A DNA stretch of 64,000 bases. Origin: CAWDCV01 sp963728125 (GTDB lineage: Bacteria; Actinomycetota; Actinomycetes; CAWDCV01). The notes beneath the pieces were generated by a model. It saw nothing but the letters and a program-made list of their open reading frames with translations. It was not told the DNA's origin and did no database searches. The stretch covers positions 372,001 through 436,000 of the forward strand of contig CAVSIZ010000013.1 in the NCBI GenBank assembly GCA_963728125.1, given 5' to 3'. Positions 34,183 to 41,455 of the stretch are shown piece by piece. Numbering within the stretch: the first letter of the stretch is position 1; each line of letters begins with the position of its first letter. The position numbers were made by a program, and so were the translations under genes.

Positions 34183-36237
34183 ATGAACAGCATCTCCCGA
34201 GACGGCGTCAAGGTCGCCTACGAGGTGCACGGCGACGGCACGCCCACGATCGTCCTGCTCACGTCGTGGGCGATCGTGCACGCACGGCAGTGGAAGTTCC
34301 AGGTTCCCTACCTCGCCCGGCACTTCCGAGTGGTCACGGTCGATGGGCGCGGCAACGGGCAATGCGACCGGCCCGCCACCGCGGACGCGTACGCCGACCG
34401 TGAGTACGTCGACGACGCGATCGCGGCCATGGACGCGGCCGGCGTCGATCAGGCGGTGATCGTCGGGGTGTCGGTCGGCGCTCGCCATGCGCTCCAGCTC
34501 GCCGCGTGGCATCCCGACCGGGCGGTCGGGGTCGTCGCGATCGGCACCGCGCTGCCGTGGCCAGTGCCGCCCTGGTTCTACGACATCCTCGACAGCTATG
34601 ACGGCTGGGAGAAGGCCAACCGGCACTACTGGCGGCAGGACTACCGTGGGTGGGTCGAGTTCTTCATGTCGCAGGTGTTTACCGAACCGCACTCGACCAA
34701 GCAGCTGGAGGACGGCGTCGGCTGGGGGCTCGAGACTGACGCAGAGACGTTGCTCTTGACCGTGCCGGCCCTCGACGCGCCGACCGCGGCGGATGCCGAG
34801 GCGATCTGCCGTGCTGTCCGCTGCCCGGTGCTGACGGTGCATGGAGACCTCGACGGCATCGTGCCCTACGACACCGGGGTCGCTATCGCCGGTTGGACGG
34901 GAGGCGAGCTCGTGACCCTGCAGGACGGCGGGCACGCGCCGTCCCTGCGCGACCCGGTTAAGACGAACGTGATGATCCGCGAGTTCTCCGAGCACGTCGC
35001 GCTGGCTCCGACGCCGGCAAGGACGTGGACGCGCGCCCGGTCCCGAAAGCGGCGCACGTTGTACCTGTCGTCGCCAATCGGGCTCGGCCACGCGCTGCGT
35101 GACGTGGCAATCGCGGACGAGCTCCGCCGCCTGCACCCGGACCTGCAGATCGACTGGCTGGCCCAGCATCCGGTCACGCGGGTCCTGGAGGATCGCGGCG
35201 AGCGTGTACACCCGGCGAGCCGCTTGCTGGCCAGCGAGTGCGCGCACGTCGAGTCCGAGGCCGGCGAGCACGATCTGCACGCGTTCCAGGCGATCCGGCG
35301 CATGGACGAGATCCTGGTCGCGAACTTCATGGTGTTCCACGACCTCGTGGCCGACGAGCACTACGACCTGTGGATCGGCGACGAGGCCTGGGACCTCGAT
35401 TACTTCCTCCACGAGAACCCCGAGCTTAAGCGGGCGGCGTTCGTGTGGATGACCGACTTCGTTGGCTGGCTGCCGATGGCCTCCGGCGGCCCGGCCGAGG
35501 CGGCGCTGACCGCCGACTACAACGCCGAGATGGTCGAACAGATCGCCCGCTATCCGCGGCTGCGTGACCGGTCGGTGTTCATCGGCAACCCCGCCGACCT
35601 CGTCGCCGATCCGCTCGGCCCAGGCCTGCTGTCGGTGCGCGAGTGGACCGAAGCGCACTTCCAGTTCGCCGGCTACGTCACGGGCTTCCCGCCGGTCGAT
35701 CGGGCCGCTGTCCGGGCAGAGCTGGGCTACGGCCCCGACGACCGCGTCTGCGTCGTAACGGTCGGGGGGTCGGGTGTGGGCGGGCACCTGCTGCGCAAGG
35801 TCGTCGCTGCCTACCCGCACGCCGAGAAGCGCGTGCCGGGTCTGCGTATGGTGGTCGTCGCCGGCCCGCGCATCGACCCGGCGTCAGTGCCCGCGCCCGA
35901 CGGGGTCGAGGTGCTCGGCTACGTCCCCATGCTGCAACGCTTCCTCACCGCCTGCGACGTAGCAGTCGTCCACGGCGGGCTGACCACGACCATGGAGCTC
36001 GTCGCCGCCCGCCGCCCGTTCCTCTACTTCCCGCTTGGCCGCCACTTCGAGCAGCAACGCCACGTCCCGCACCGCCTCGCCCAGTACGGGGCCGGCCGGC
36101 GCATGAACTACGCCACCGCCACCCCCGAAACCATTGCCGACGCCCTCACCGCCGAGCTCGCCCACGCCCCTCACTATCGCCCCGTCGAAACCGATGGCGC
36201 CGCCAAGGCGGCCGCCCTGATCGCTGAGCTCTTCTGA
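34183..36237 (+). CDS. alpha/beta hydrolase fused to a GT-B glycosyltransferase
   Basis: Protein of 684 aa with two domains. Residues 1-275 form an alpha/beta hydrolase: VGVSVGARHAL holds the nucleophile Ser97, with an acid in HGDLDGIVP (near 222) and His251 in QDGGHAP. Residues 290-684 are a UDP-glycosyltransferase-like GT-B domain, opening LYLSSPIGLGHALRDVAIAD and containing VVTVGGSGVGGHLLRK and a nucleotide-sugar site VVHGGLTTTMELVAARRPFLY. ATG 34183 has GGAGGG upstream. A hydrolase that acts on an acyl or ester group beside a glycosyl transferase suggests modification of a small molecule or glycolipid; the substrate is unknown. It is alone between two copies of a repeat. Confidence 0.8.
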   Translation: MNSISRDGVKVAYEVHGDGTPTIVLLTSWAIVHARQWKFQVPYLARHFRVVTVDGRGNGQCDRPATADAYADREYVDDAIAAMDAAGVDQAVIVGVSVGARHALQLAAWHPDRAVGVVAIGTALPWPVPPWFYDILDSYDGWEKANRHYWRQDYRGWVEFFMSQVFTEPHSTKQLEDGVGWGLETDAETLLLTVPALDAPTAADAEAICRAVRCPVLTVHGDLDGIVPYDTGVAIAGWTGGELVTLQDGGHAPSLRDPVKTNVMIREFSEHVALAPTPARTWTRARSRKRRTLYLSSPIGLGHALRDVAIADELRRLHPDLQIDWLAQHPVTRVLEDRGERVHPASRLLASECAHVESEAGEHDLHAFQAIRRMDEILVANFMVFHDLVADEHYDLWIGDEAWDLDYFLHENPELKRAAFVWMTDFVGWLPMASGGPAEAALTADYNAEMVEQIARYPRLRDRSVFIGNPADLVADPLGPGLLSVREWTEAHFQFAGYVTGFPPVDRAAVRAELGYGPDDRVCVVTVGGSGVGGHLLRKVVAAYPHAEKRVPGLRMVVVAGPRIDPASVPAPDGVEVLGYVPMLQRFLTACDVAVVHGGLTTTMELVAARRPFLYFPLGRHFEQQRHVPHRLAQYGAGRRMNYATATPETIADALTAELAHAPHYRPVETDGAAKAAALIAELF

Positions 36238-36261
36238 GCGGCCGCTCGCCACCTCTCAATC

Positions 36262-36307
36262 GCGATCTCGAGACCTGATGAGATGCAACAACACATCCCA
36301 AGATCGC
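36262..36307. repeat. degenerate inverted repeat, copy 2 of the 17-bp element
   Basis: GCGATCTCGAGACCTGA (36262-36278) matches 34124-34140 at 16 of 17 positions. Its partner AAGATCGC (36300-36307) pairs with the outer end only, so the hairpin is weaker than copy 1. Confidence 0.6.
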
Positions 36308-36373
36308 GGGTGGGGAAGGCTGGGATGGGCGGACGTCGAGGATTGGTCGGTGGGCGGCGCTATCGTCGCGAGC

Positions 36374-37738
36374 GTGGAGCCGACCAGCCTGTTCGACGGT
36401 GCCGCGGAAGATGCGGTACGTGCGGGCGCGCCTCTCGCTGTCAGGATGCGCCCGCGCAGCCTGGACGAGATCGTCGGTCAATCCCACCTGCTCGTCGACG
36501 GATCACCGCTGCGCCGCCTGGTCGCAAACAGCGGGACCGGCGACGGTGCGGTCGCGGTGCCGCCCTCGGTGATCCTCTGGGGACCGCCGGGAACGGGCAA
36601 GACGACGCTGGCGTATCTGCTCAGCAGCGCCACGGGCCGTCGCTTCGTCGAGCTCTCAGCGGTGACGGCCGGTGTAAAGGAGGTTCGCGAGGTCATCGCA
36701 GCCGCGCGCCGGGAGCTCGGCATGTCGGGCCAGCGCACTGTCCTGTTCATCGACGAGGTCCACCGCTTCTCCAAGACCCAGCAGGACGCACTCCTGCCGG
36801 CGGTCGAGAACCGCTGGGTGACGCTGGTCGCCGCGACGACCGAGAACCCGTACTTCAGCGTCATCTCGCCGTTGATGTCTCGGTCGCTGCTGCTCACCCT
36901 GGAACCGCTGACCGACGACGACGTTCGGGTGCTCGTCGACCGCGCGCTCACCGAACCGCGCGGGCTGGCCGGCCGCCTGAAGCTCACGACGGAAGCCGAG
37001 GAACACCTGCTCCGCATGGCCGGCGGTGACGCCCGCCGGGCCCTGACCGCCCTGGAAGCGGGCGCGGGCGCTGCGCTCGACTCCGACATGGACGAGCTGG
37101 ATGTCGACACGCTCGAGACGGCGATCGACCAGGCAGCGGTGCGCTACGACCGCACCGGTGACCAGCATTACGACGTCGCCAGCGCCTTCATCAAGTCGGT
37201 CCGCGGAAGCGATGTCGACGCCGCGTTGCACTACCTCGCGCGCATGGTCGTGGCGGGGGAGGATCCGCGTTTCATCGCGCGACGCCTCGTGATCCTCGCC
37301 AGCGAGGACATCGGCATGGCCGATCCCACCTCGCTGCAGATCGCCGTCGCTGCCGCCGAGGCAGTCGCGTTCATTGGCATGCCGGAGGGGCAGATCGTGT
37401 TGGCGCAGGCGGTCATCCACCTGTCGCTAGCACCGAAGTCGAACGCCGTGGTCGGTGCGATCGGCGCCGCTGTGCAGGACGTCAAGGCAGGGCTGGTCGG
37501 CACCGTGCCCGCTCACTTGCGCGACGCCCACTACACCGGCGCGACCAAGCTCGGGCACGGGACCCGGTACCGCTACTCCCACGACTTCCCGAACGGGATC
37601 GTCGCGCAGCAGTACGCCCCCGACCCCGTGCACGGGCGGGAGTACTACCGGCCGACGCAGCACGGCGCCGAGGCCCGCGCCGCCGAGGTGGTCGACCGCA
37701 CCCGGTCGGCGTTGCGCGGAGAAGAGGAGAACGAATGA
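36374..37738 (+). CDS. rarA: replication-associated recombination protein A (RarA/MgsA)
   Basis: AAA+ ATPase of 454 aa acting at stalled forks. Walker A is GPPGTGKTT near residue 73 and Walker B is LFIDEVHRFSK near 122; MRPRSLDEIVGQSHLL opens the family, and the C-terminal tetramerisation region contains SEDIGMADPTSLQIAVAA. GTG 36374 lies 7 nt after TATCGT (36361-36366), so a leaderless start is likely. The rarA-alaS neighbourhood is conserved in actinobacteria but is here split by the carboxylate block. It overlaps the next gene by ATGA. Confidence 0.93.
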   Translation: MEPTSLFDGAAEDAVRAGAPLAVRMRPRSLDEIVGQSHLLVDGSPLRRLVANSGTGDGAVAVPPSVILWGPPGTGKTTLAYLLSSATGRRFVELSAVTAGVKEVREVIAAARRELGMSGQRTVLFIDEVHRFSKTQQDALLPAVENRWVTLVAATTENPYFSVISPLMSRSLLLTLEPLTDDDVRVLVDRALTEPRGLAGRLKLTTEAEEHLLRMAGGDARRALTALEAGAGAALDSDMDELDVDTLETAIDQAAVRYDRTGDQHYDVASAFIKSVRGSDVDAALHYLARMVVAGEDPRFIARRLVILASEDIGMADPTSLQIAVAAAEAVAFIGMPEGQIVLAQAVIHLSLAPKSNAVVGAIGAAVQDVKAGLVGTVPAHLRDAHYTGATKLGHGTRYRYSHDFPNGIVAQQYAPDPVHGREYYRPTQHGAEARAAEVVDRTRSALRGEEENE

Positions 37739-37944
37739 CCGCCCTCGAGACGCTGGTGAACATCGGTCCTCAGCTGGCCGCAGATCTCCGCTTCGTCGGC
37801 ATCGACAGCGCTGAGAGCCTGCGCGACGTCGGCGCACAAGATGCTGCGCAGCGCCTCGAGGATGCGGGGCTGCGCGACTGCACCCACGCCCGGCGTGCGC
37901 TTCAGGGTGCACTCGATGACACTCGCTGGACACAGACGTCCTAG
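37735..37944 (+). CDS. TfoX C-terminal-domain protein
   Basis: Protein of 69 aa resembling the C-terminal helix-hairpin-helix-like domain of TfoX/Sxy: LETLVNIGPQLAADLRFVGI, then ESLRDVGAQDAAQRL. The N-terminal TfoX domain is absent. It starts in the rarA stop (ATGA). Its TAG is the palindrome CTAG shared with the stop of the convergent RraA-like gene, so the two genes overlap by 4 bp tail to tail. Role unknown. Confidence 0.7.
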   Translation: MTALETLVNIGPQLAADLRFVGIDSAESLRDVGAQDAAQRLEDAGLRDCTHARRALQGALDDTRWTQTS

Positions 37945-38450
37945 GGCGACACCAGCACGATGCCGTCCTCGTCGGAGTAGAGCTCGTCACCGGGGCTGAA
38001 CGTCACCCCGCCGAGGTCGACCGGAACGTCGACGTCGCCAGCTCCCGTCTTGGCGCTCTTGCGTGGGTTCGAACCAAGGGCCTTCACCGCCAGATCCAGC
38101 GAACCGATGGCGACGACATCGCGGATCGCCCCGTGCACGATGAGTCCATTCCAGCCGTTGTCGACGGCCAGACCGGCGATGATGTCCCCGACGAGCGCAG
38201 TGTGGACGGAGCCGCCACCGTCGATGACCAGCACTGCGCCGTTCCCCGGCTCCGACAGCAGCTTCCTAACGAGGGCGTTGTCCTCGTGGACGCGGACCGT
38301 CCGCACGCGACCGACACCTCGGGAGCGGCCTCCGTATGAACGGAATTGCACGTCGCACGAGCGGGCGCGTTCACCGAGCTCGTCGACGAGGTCGGCGGTG
38401 CCGAGGGAACCCAGCGCGAATTCGTCCGACCAGTGCAGCTCGTCGGTCAC
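37941..38450 (-). CDS. RraA-family protein / HMG aldolase-like
   Basis: Protein of 169 aa of the RraA fold. Hallmarks are VLVIDGGGSVHTALVGDIIA and VHGAIRDVVAIG, where the conserved Arg-Asp binds metal and substrate in 4-hydroxy-4-methyl-2-oxoglutarate/4-carboxy-4-hydroxy-2-oxoadipate aldolases. Family members cleave such acids to pyruvate-type products or decarboxylate oxaloacetate, while E. coli RraA inhibits RNase E. As the last gene of a transporter-dehydrogenase cluster, a metabolic role is more likely. GTG 38450 overlaps the dehydrogenase stop (GTGA). Confidence 0.8.
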   Translation of the reverse strand: MTDELHWSDEFALGSLGTADLVDELGERARSCDVQFRSYGGRSRGVGRVRTVRVHEDNALVRKLLSEPGNGAVLVIDGGGSVHTALVGDIIAGLAVDNGWNGLIVHGAIRDVVAIGSLDLAVKALGSNPRKSAKTGAGDVDVPVDLGGVTFSPGDELYSDEDGIVLVSP

Positions 38451-39529
38451 GACCGGCTCCTCTCGGCGGGTAGCCGCTCGACGACGGCTTCGGTGAACTC
38501 TGCCGTGCTGGCGTCGCCTCGTAGGTCTCGGGTTCGGATTCCGCCGGTGAGCGCTGCGTTCACGGCGGTATCGATGGAGTCTCCCGCAGCCGCGAGCCGG
38601 GGGTCACTCTGTTTGTCACCGAGCCAGCGCAGCAGCATCGCTGCGGACAACAGCAGCCCGATGGGATTCGCAACGCCCTGACCGGCGATGTCGGGCGCTG
38701 ACCCGTGCGCGGCCTGGGCCATGGCGTGATCGGTGCCGGCATTCAGTGACCCGGCCAATCCCAGACTTCCAGACAGCTCCCCAGCCAGGTCCGACAGGAT
38801 GTCGCCGAACATGTTCTCGGCGACGACAACGTCGAAGGTGTCACCCCGACGAACCAGATGCGCCGTCATGGCGTCGATGTGGAAGTCGTCCACAGTCAGG
38901 TCGGGGTACGCGGCAGCGACATCGCGGCACACCTGCAGGAACAGCCCGGAGGACCGGCGCAGGATGTTGGCCTTGTGCACGATGGTGAGCCGCCGCCGAC
39001 GTCGCATCGCCAGCCGGCACGCCTCGTGCGCTGCCCGCTCGATCGCCGGCCGGGTGAAAACCCCGACGGCGAGTGCGACGTCGACAGTGGGCATCAGCTC
39101 ACCGGTTCCGACGTACATGTTGCGGTCGGTGTAGAACCCCTCCGTGTTCTCCCTGACGATAACGAGATCCATTCGTGGGCTGACTGCGGGAACCGCAGGG
39201 TGCGCCCGCGCGGGCCGAATGTTGGCGTACAGATCGAAGTACGTACGGAGCTCGCCACTGGGGTTGCGGCGCTCCCGATATTCCTCGGGATAGTTCGCCG
39301 AGTCGTGCGGACCCAGCACGAAGCCGTCGCACGACGCGAGGGCGCTCATTGTCTCCGCCGGGATCGGATCCCGGTACGAAGCGATCGCATCGAAGCCGAT
39401 CGGTGCCTCGACCCAGTCGATCGACACGAGCGCGTCTTTGCAGGCAGCGTCCATGACGGTGTGCGTGGCCGAGGAGATCTCCGGTCCAATGCCGTCGCCG
39501 GCCGCCAGTCCGATCCGATACGTCGTCAA
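38447..39529 (-). CDS. isopropylmalate/tartrate dehydrogenase-family oxidoreductase
   Basis: NAD-dependent beta-decarboxylating dehydrogenase of 360 aa from TTG 39529 (TTGA overlap). The N-terminus IGLAAGDGIGPEI, the substrate arginines in LRTYFDLYANIRPAR, IVRENTEGFYTDRN, the lysine in IVHKANILRR and the metal aspartates in ENMFGDILSDLAGEL are all intact, as is the NAD loop AAHGSAPDIAGQGVANP. The NTEG pattern is closer to tartrate/D-malate/homoisocitrate types than to LeuB. No leucine genes are nearby. It would oxidise a 2-hydroxy acid with loss of CO2. Confidence 0.85.
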   Translation of the reverse strand: MTTYRIGLAAGDGIGPEISSATHTVMDAACKDALVSIDWVEAPIGFDAIASYRDPIPAETMSALASCDGFVLGPHDSANYPEEYRERRNPSGELRTYFDLYANIRPARAHPAVPAVSPRMDLVIVRENTEGFYTDRNMYVGTGELMPTVDVALAVGVFTRPAIERAAHEACRLAMRRRRRLTIVHKANILRRSSGLFLQVCRDVAAAYPDLTVDDFHIDAMTAHLVRRGDTFDVVVAENMFGDILSDLAGELSGSLGLAGSLNAGTDHAMAQAAHGSAPDIAGQGVANPIGLLLSAAMLLRWLGDKQSDPRLAAAGDSIDTAVNAALTGGIRTRDLRGDASTAEFTEAVVERLPAERSRS

Positions 39530-39828
39530 GGCCCGGCCTCCGCGACGATCAAAGTCCCGAAGCGATTGACCTGCTCGCTCAGGGCGCGTTCAGCCACCTT
39601 CCGCCACGCAGCGAAGTGCTCCGTCCGCTTGTGCGCCTCGAAGGCTGCGGCATCGTCGTAGATCTCGTACAGCGCGAACCGGTGCTCATCCCCGTCGAGC
39701 TCGACCACGTCGAAGCGCGTGCATCCCGGCTCATCGCGTACGGACGCTGCCGCATTCGCCGCGATGGCCGACCGGAACTCGTCCACGGCGTCGGCGTGGA
39801 CGGTCAGCGACACGATCAGGACGAACAC
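39526..39828 (-). CDS. antibiotic biosynthesis monooxygenase (ABM) domain protein
   Basis: Small dimeric alpha/beta-barrel-type protein of 100 aa. FVLIVSLTVHADAVDEFRSA opens the ABM fold, EPGCTRFDVVE and FALYEIYDDAAAFEAHKRT are typical, and the domain ends near NRFGTLIV. GTG 39828 is chosen because GAGGAGG lies 8 nt upstream; the longer frame to 39936 overlaps the upstream gene without homology. It may be a small accessory enzyme or stabilising factor for the neighbouring dehydrogenases. Confidence 0.75.
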   Translation of the reverse strand: MFVLIVSLTVHADAVDEFRSAIAANAAASVRDEPGCTRFDVVELDGDEHRFALYEIYDDAAAFEAHKRTEHFAAWRKVAERALSEQVNRFGTLIVAEAGP

Positions 39829-39853
39829 GGACGGGTCCTCCTCGAGGTCGTCA

Positions 39854-40918
39854 TCAGGACAGGGAGAACGGCACGTCGAGCTCTTGGGCGAGCTCGCGAA
39901 GCTCGGCGACGGTGCGCGCCGGCAGCACGAGCCCATCGCGGCGCTGCCGACTCTCGGCGCGGTCCTCGAGCTCGCCGGGAACGACTACGCCGGCCGAGCC
40001 CGGGGCTGCAGGGACCTCATGGACCTCGTCGACCAAGCGCCGTAGTCGCTCCTCGAACTCCGCCGGCTCGGCCACGGCAGCGATCGATATCGCGATGACC
40101 AGATGACCGCATCCGCTGCGCCCCGTTGGCTCGTACGGACCGCGTACATCGCGACCGAAGGCGCTGCCCGTGAGCACCCCGGACAGGACGTCCATCAGCA
40201 GCGAGATGGCGTAGCCCTTGTGGCCGGCCATCGGCTGCACGAAACCGTCGATCGCGGCGGCCGCGTCGGTGGTGGCGACGCCGTTCGCGTCGAGAGCCCA
40301 GCCGTCGGGAATGGGCTCACCGCGCTGCGCGGCCAGGTAGATCTTGCCGCGCGCAACGGCAGTGTTGGCGATGTCCGTCACGACTTCGGTGTCGTCGTAC
40401 GGGGCCGCGATCGACCAGGGATTGGTGCCGACGACCTTCTCTCGGCCGCCCCACGGAGCCATGGCCGGGCTTGCGTTTGTCGTCAGGATGGCGACGCAGC
40501 CCTGGCGCGCCGCCCGACGGGTGAAGTAGGCGGCGGTGCCGAAGTGGCCCGAGTTCCTGACGAGTACGGCGCCGATGCCGTGCGCGTGCGCTCGCTGCAC
40601 TGCGTCGTCGGTGGCGGCCGCGGCGAGCACCTGGCCGACGCCGTCCTGCCCGTCCCAGAGCGTGAGCGGACCGGTGTCGACCAGTGTCTCGGGCTGTGTG
40701 ACGGCCCGCATCGCGCCGGACCGAAGCCGGGCGGCGTACCACGGCAAGCGCAGGACGCCATGCGACTGATGCCCCCACAGGTCGGCGACGACGAGGGAGT
40801 CGGCGACAAGTGCGGCATCGCTCTCGGGAAGACCGAACGTCTCGAGGATCCCGGTCACGATGGCCGTGAGTCGAGCCGGATCGATCGGGGCAGTGACGTC
40901 GGCGGGGTGCACCTTCAT
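39854..40918 (-). CDS. malate/L-lactate dehydrogenase-family (Ldh2) oxidoreductase
   Basis: NAD(P)-dependent 2-hydroxyacid dehydrogenase of 354 aa of the Ldh2/YlbC family, distinct from classical LDH. Signatures are WGHQSHGVLRLPWY with the catalytic histidine region, VRNSGHFGTAAYFTRRAA, NASPAMAPWGG and GHKGYAISLLMDVLSG. Family members reduce or oxidise malate, ureidoglycolate, sulfolactate or related acids. ATG 40918 overlaps the cupin stop (ATGA). Together with the decarboxylating dehydrogenase downstream it points to oxidation of a hydroxylated di- or tricarboxylate. Confidence 0.85.
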   Translation of the reverse strand: MKVHPADVTAPIDPARLTAIVTGILETFGLPESDAALVADSLVVADLWGHQSHGVLRLPWYAARLRSGAMRAVTQPETLVDTGPLTLWDGQDGVGQVLAAAATDDAVQRAHAHGIGAVLVRNSGHFGTAAYFTRRAARQGCVAILTTNASPAMAPWGGREKVVGTNPWSIAAPYDDTEVVTDIANTAVARGKIYLAAQRGEPIPDGWALDANGVATTDAAAAIDGFVQPMAGHKGYAISLLMDVLSGVLTGSAFGRDVRGPYEPTGRSGCGHLVIAISIAAVAEPAEFEERLRRLVDEVHEVPAAPGSAGVVVPGELEDRAESRQRRDGLVLPARTVAELRELAQELDVPFSLS

Positions 40919-41343
40919 TCCGGCCGGTTGGCAATCGCACCTCGATCGGTATCAGACAGGTGCTCGAACGTTTCACCGGTGGCAACAACTGTGCGGGTGA
41001 CGTCGCGCCCGCCGTACACCCAGTAGATCCTCATTCGGTCGGTGCCACGGTTGACGAAGCGATGCGGGATGTCCGCGGGTACCCAGGTGGCGTCGCCAGC
41101 GACCAGGGCGTGCTCCTCGTCCCCGATGGTGGCTGTCGCCTCGCCCTCCAGGATGAGCACGCTTTCCTCGACGTTGTGGGTGTGCAGCGGGATGCCCGTG
41201 CCCGGCGCGAACTCCGTCACGCCGGTCGTCACCCGATTGCTCTCGGCGTTCCAGCGGCCGACGTACGGCAGGGTCCGCACGCCGTTGCCTCGGTCGAAGG
41301 GTTCGATGGTGTCGGGATGGAGCACGAGAGGTTGTTCTGCCAT
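40915..41343 (-). CDS. cupin-domain protein
   Basis: Single-cupin protein of 142 aa from ATG 41343, with GAGGAGG upstream. The first cupin motif is GIPLHTHNVEESVLILEG (two His and a Glu as metal ligands) near residue 50, and the second includes PADIPHRFVNRG with the last His. It may bind a metal and a carboxylate or act as an isomerase or dioxygenase; no finer call is possible. It lies 107 nt downstream of tctA, beyond two hairpins, and is coupled to the Ldh2 gene. Confidence 0.8.
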   Translation of the reverse strand: MAEQPLVLHPDTIEPFDRGNGVRTLPYVGRWNAESNRVTTGVTEFAPGTGIPLHTHNVEESVLILEGEATATIGDEEHALVAGDATWVPADIPHRFVNRGTDRMRIYWVYGGRDVTRTVVATGETFEHLSDTDRGAIANRPE

Positions 41344-41393
41344 GCGCACCTCCTCGGGCGGCGATCGGCGTGGGCGTGCGATACGCGGCGAGT

Positions 41394-41455
41394 GAGGGCG
41401 ATACGCGCTCTGTACGACGCGTATCGCCCTCAATGATCACGTAGACGTGATCATT
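41394..41455 (-). terminator. two adjacent perfect hairpins after tctA
   Basis: AATGATCACGT/ACGTGATCATT (41432-41442 and 41445-41455) overlaps the tctA stop, and GAGGGCGATACGCG/CGCGTATCGCCCTC (41394-41407 and 41418-41431) follows. A further GCGATACGCG lies at 41378-41387. They may attenuate transcription between the transporter and enzyme genes, or be operator sites. Confidence 0.6.

Noticed and set aside
33823..35820. 665-codon minus-strand open frame opposite the hydrolase-glycosyltransferase fusion
   Set aside because: It is an antisense shadow typical of high-GC codon use; composition is not protein-like and no motif is present, while the plus strand has clear catalytic motifs.
38056..38082. 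GGTTCGAACC, resembling a tRNA T-loop
   Set aside because: It falls inside the RraA-like coding region and no cloverleaf arms surround it.
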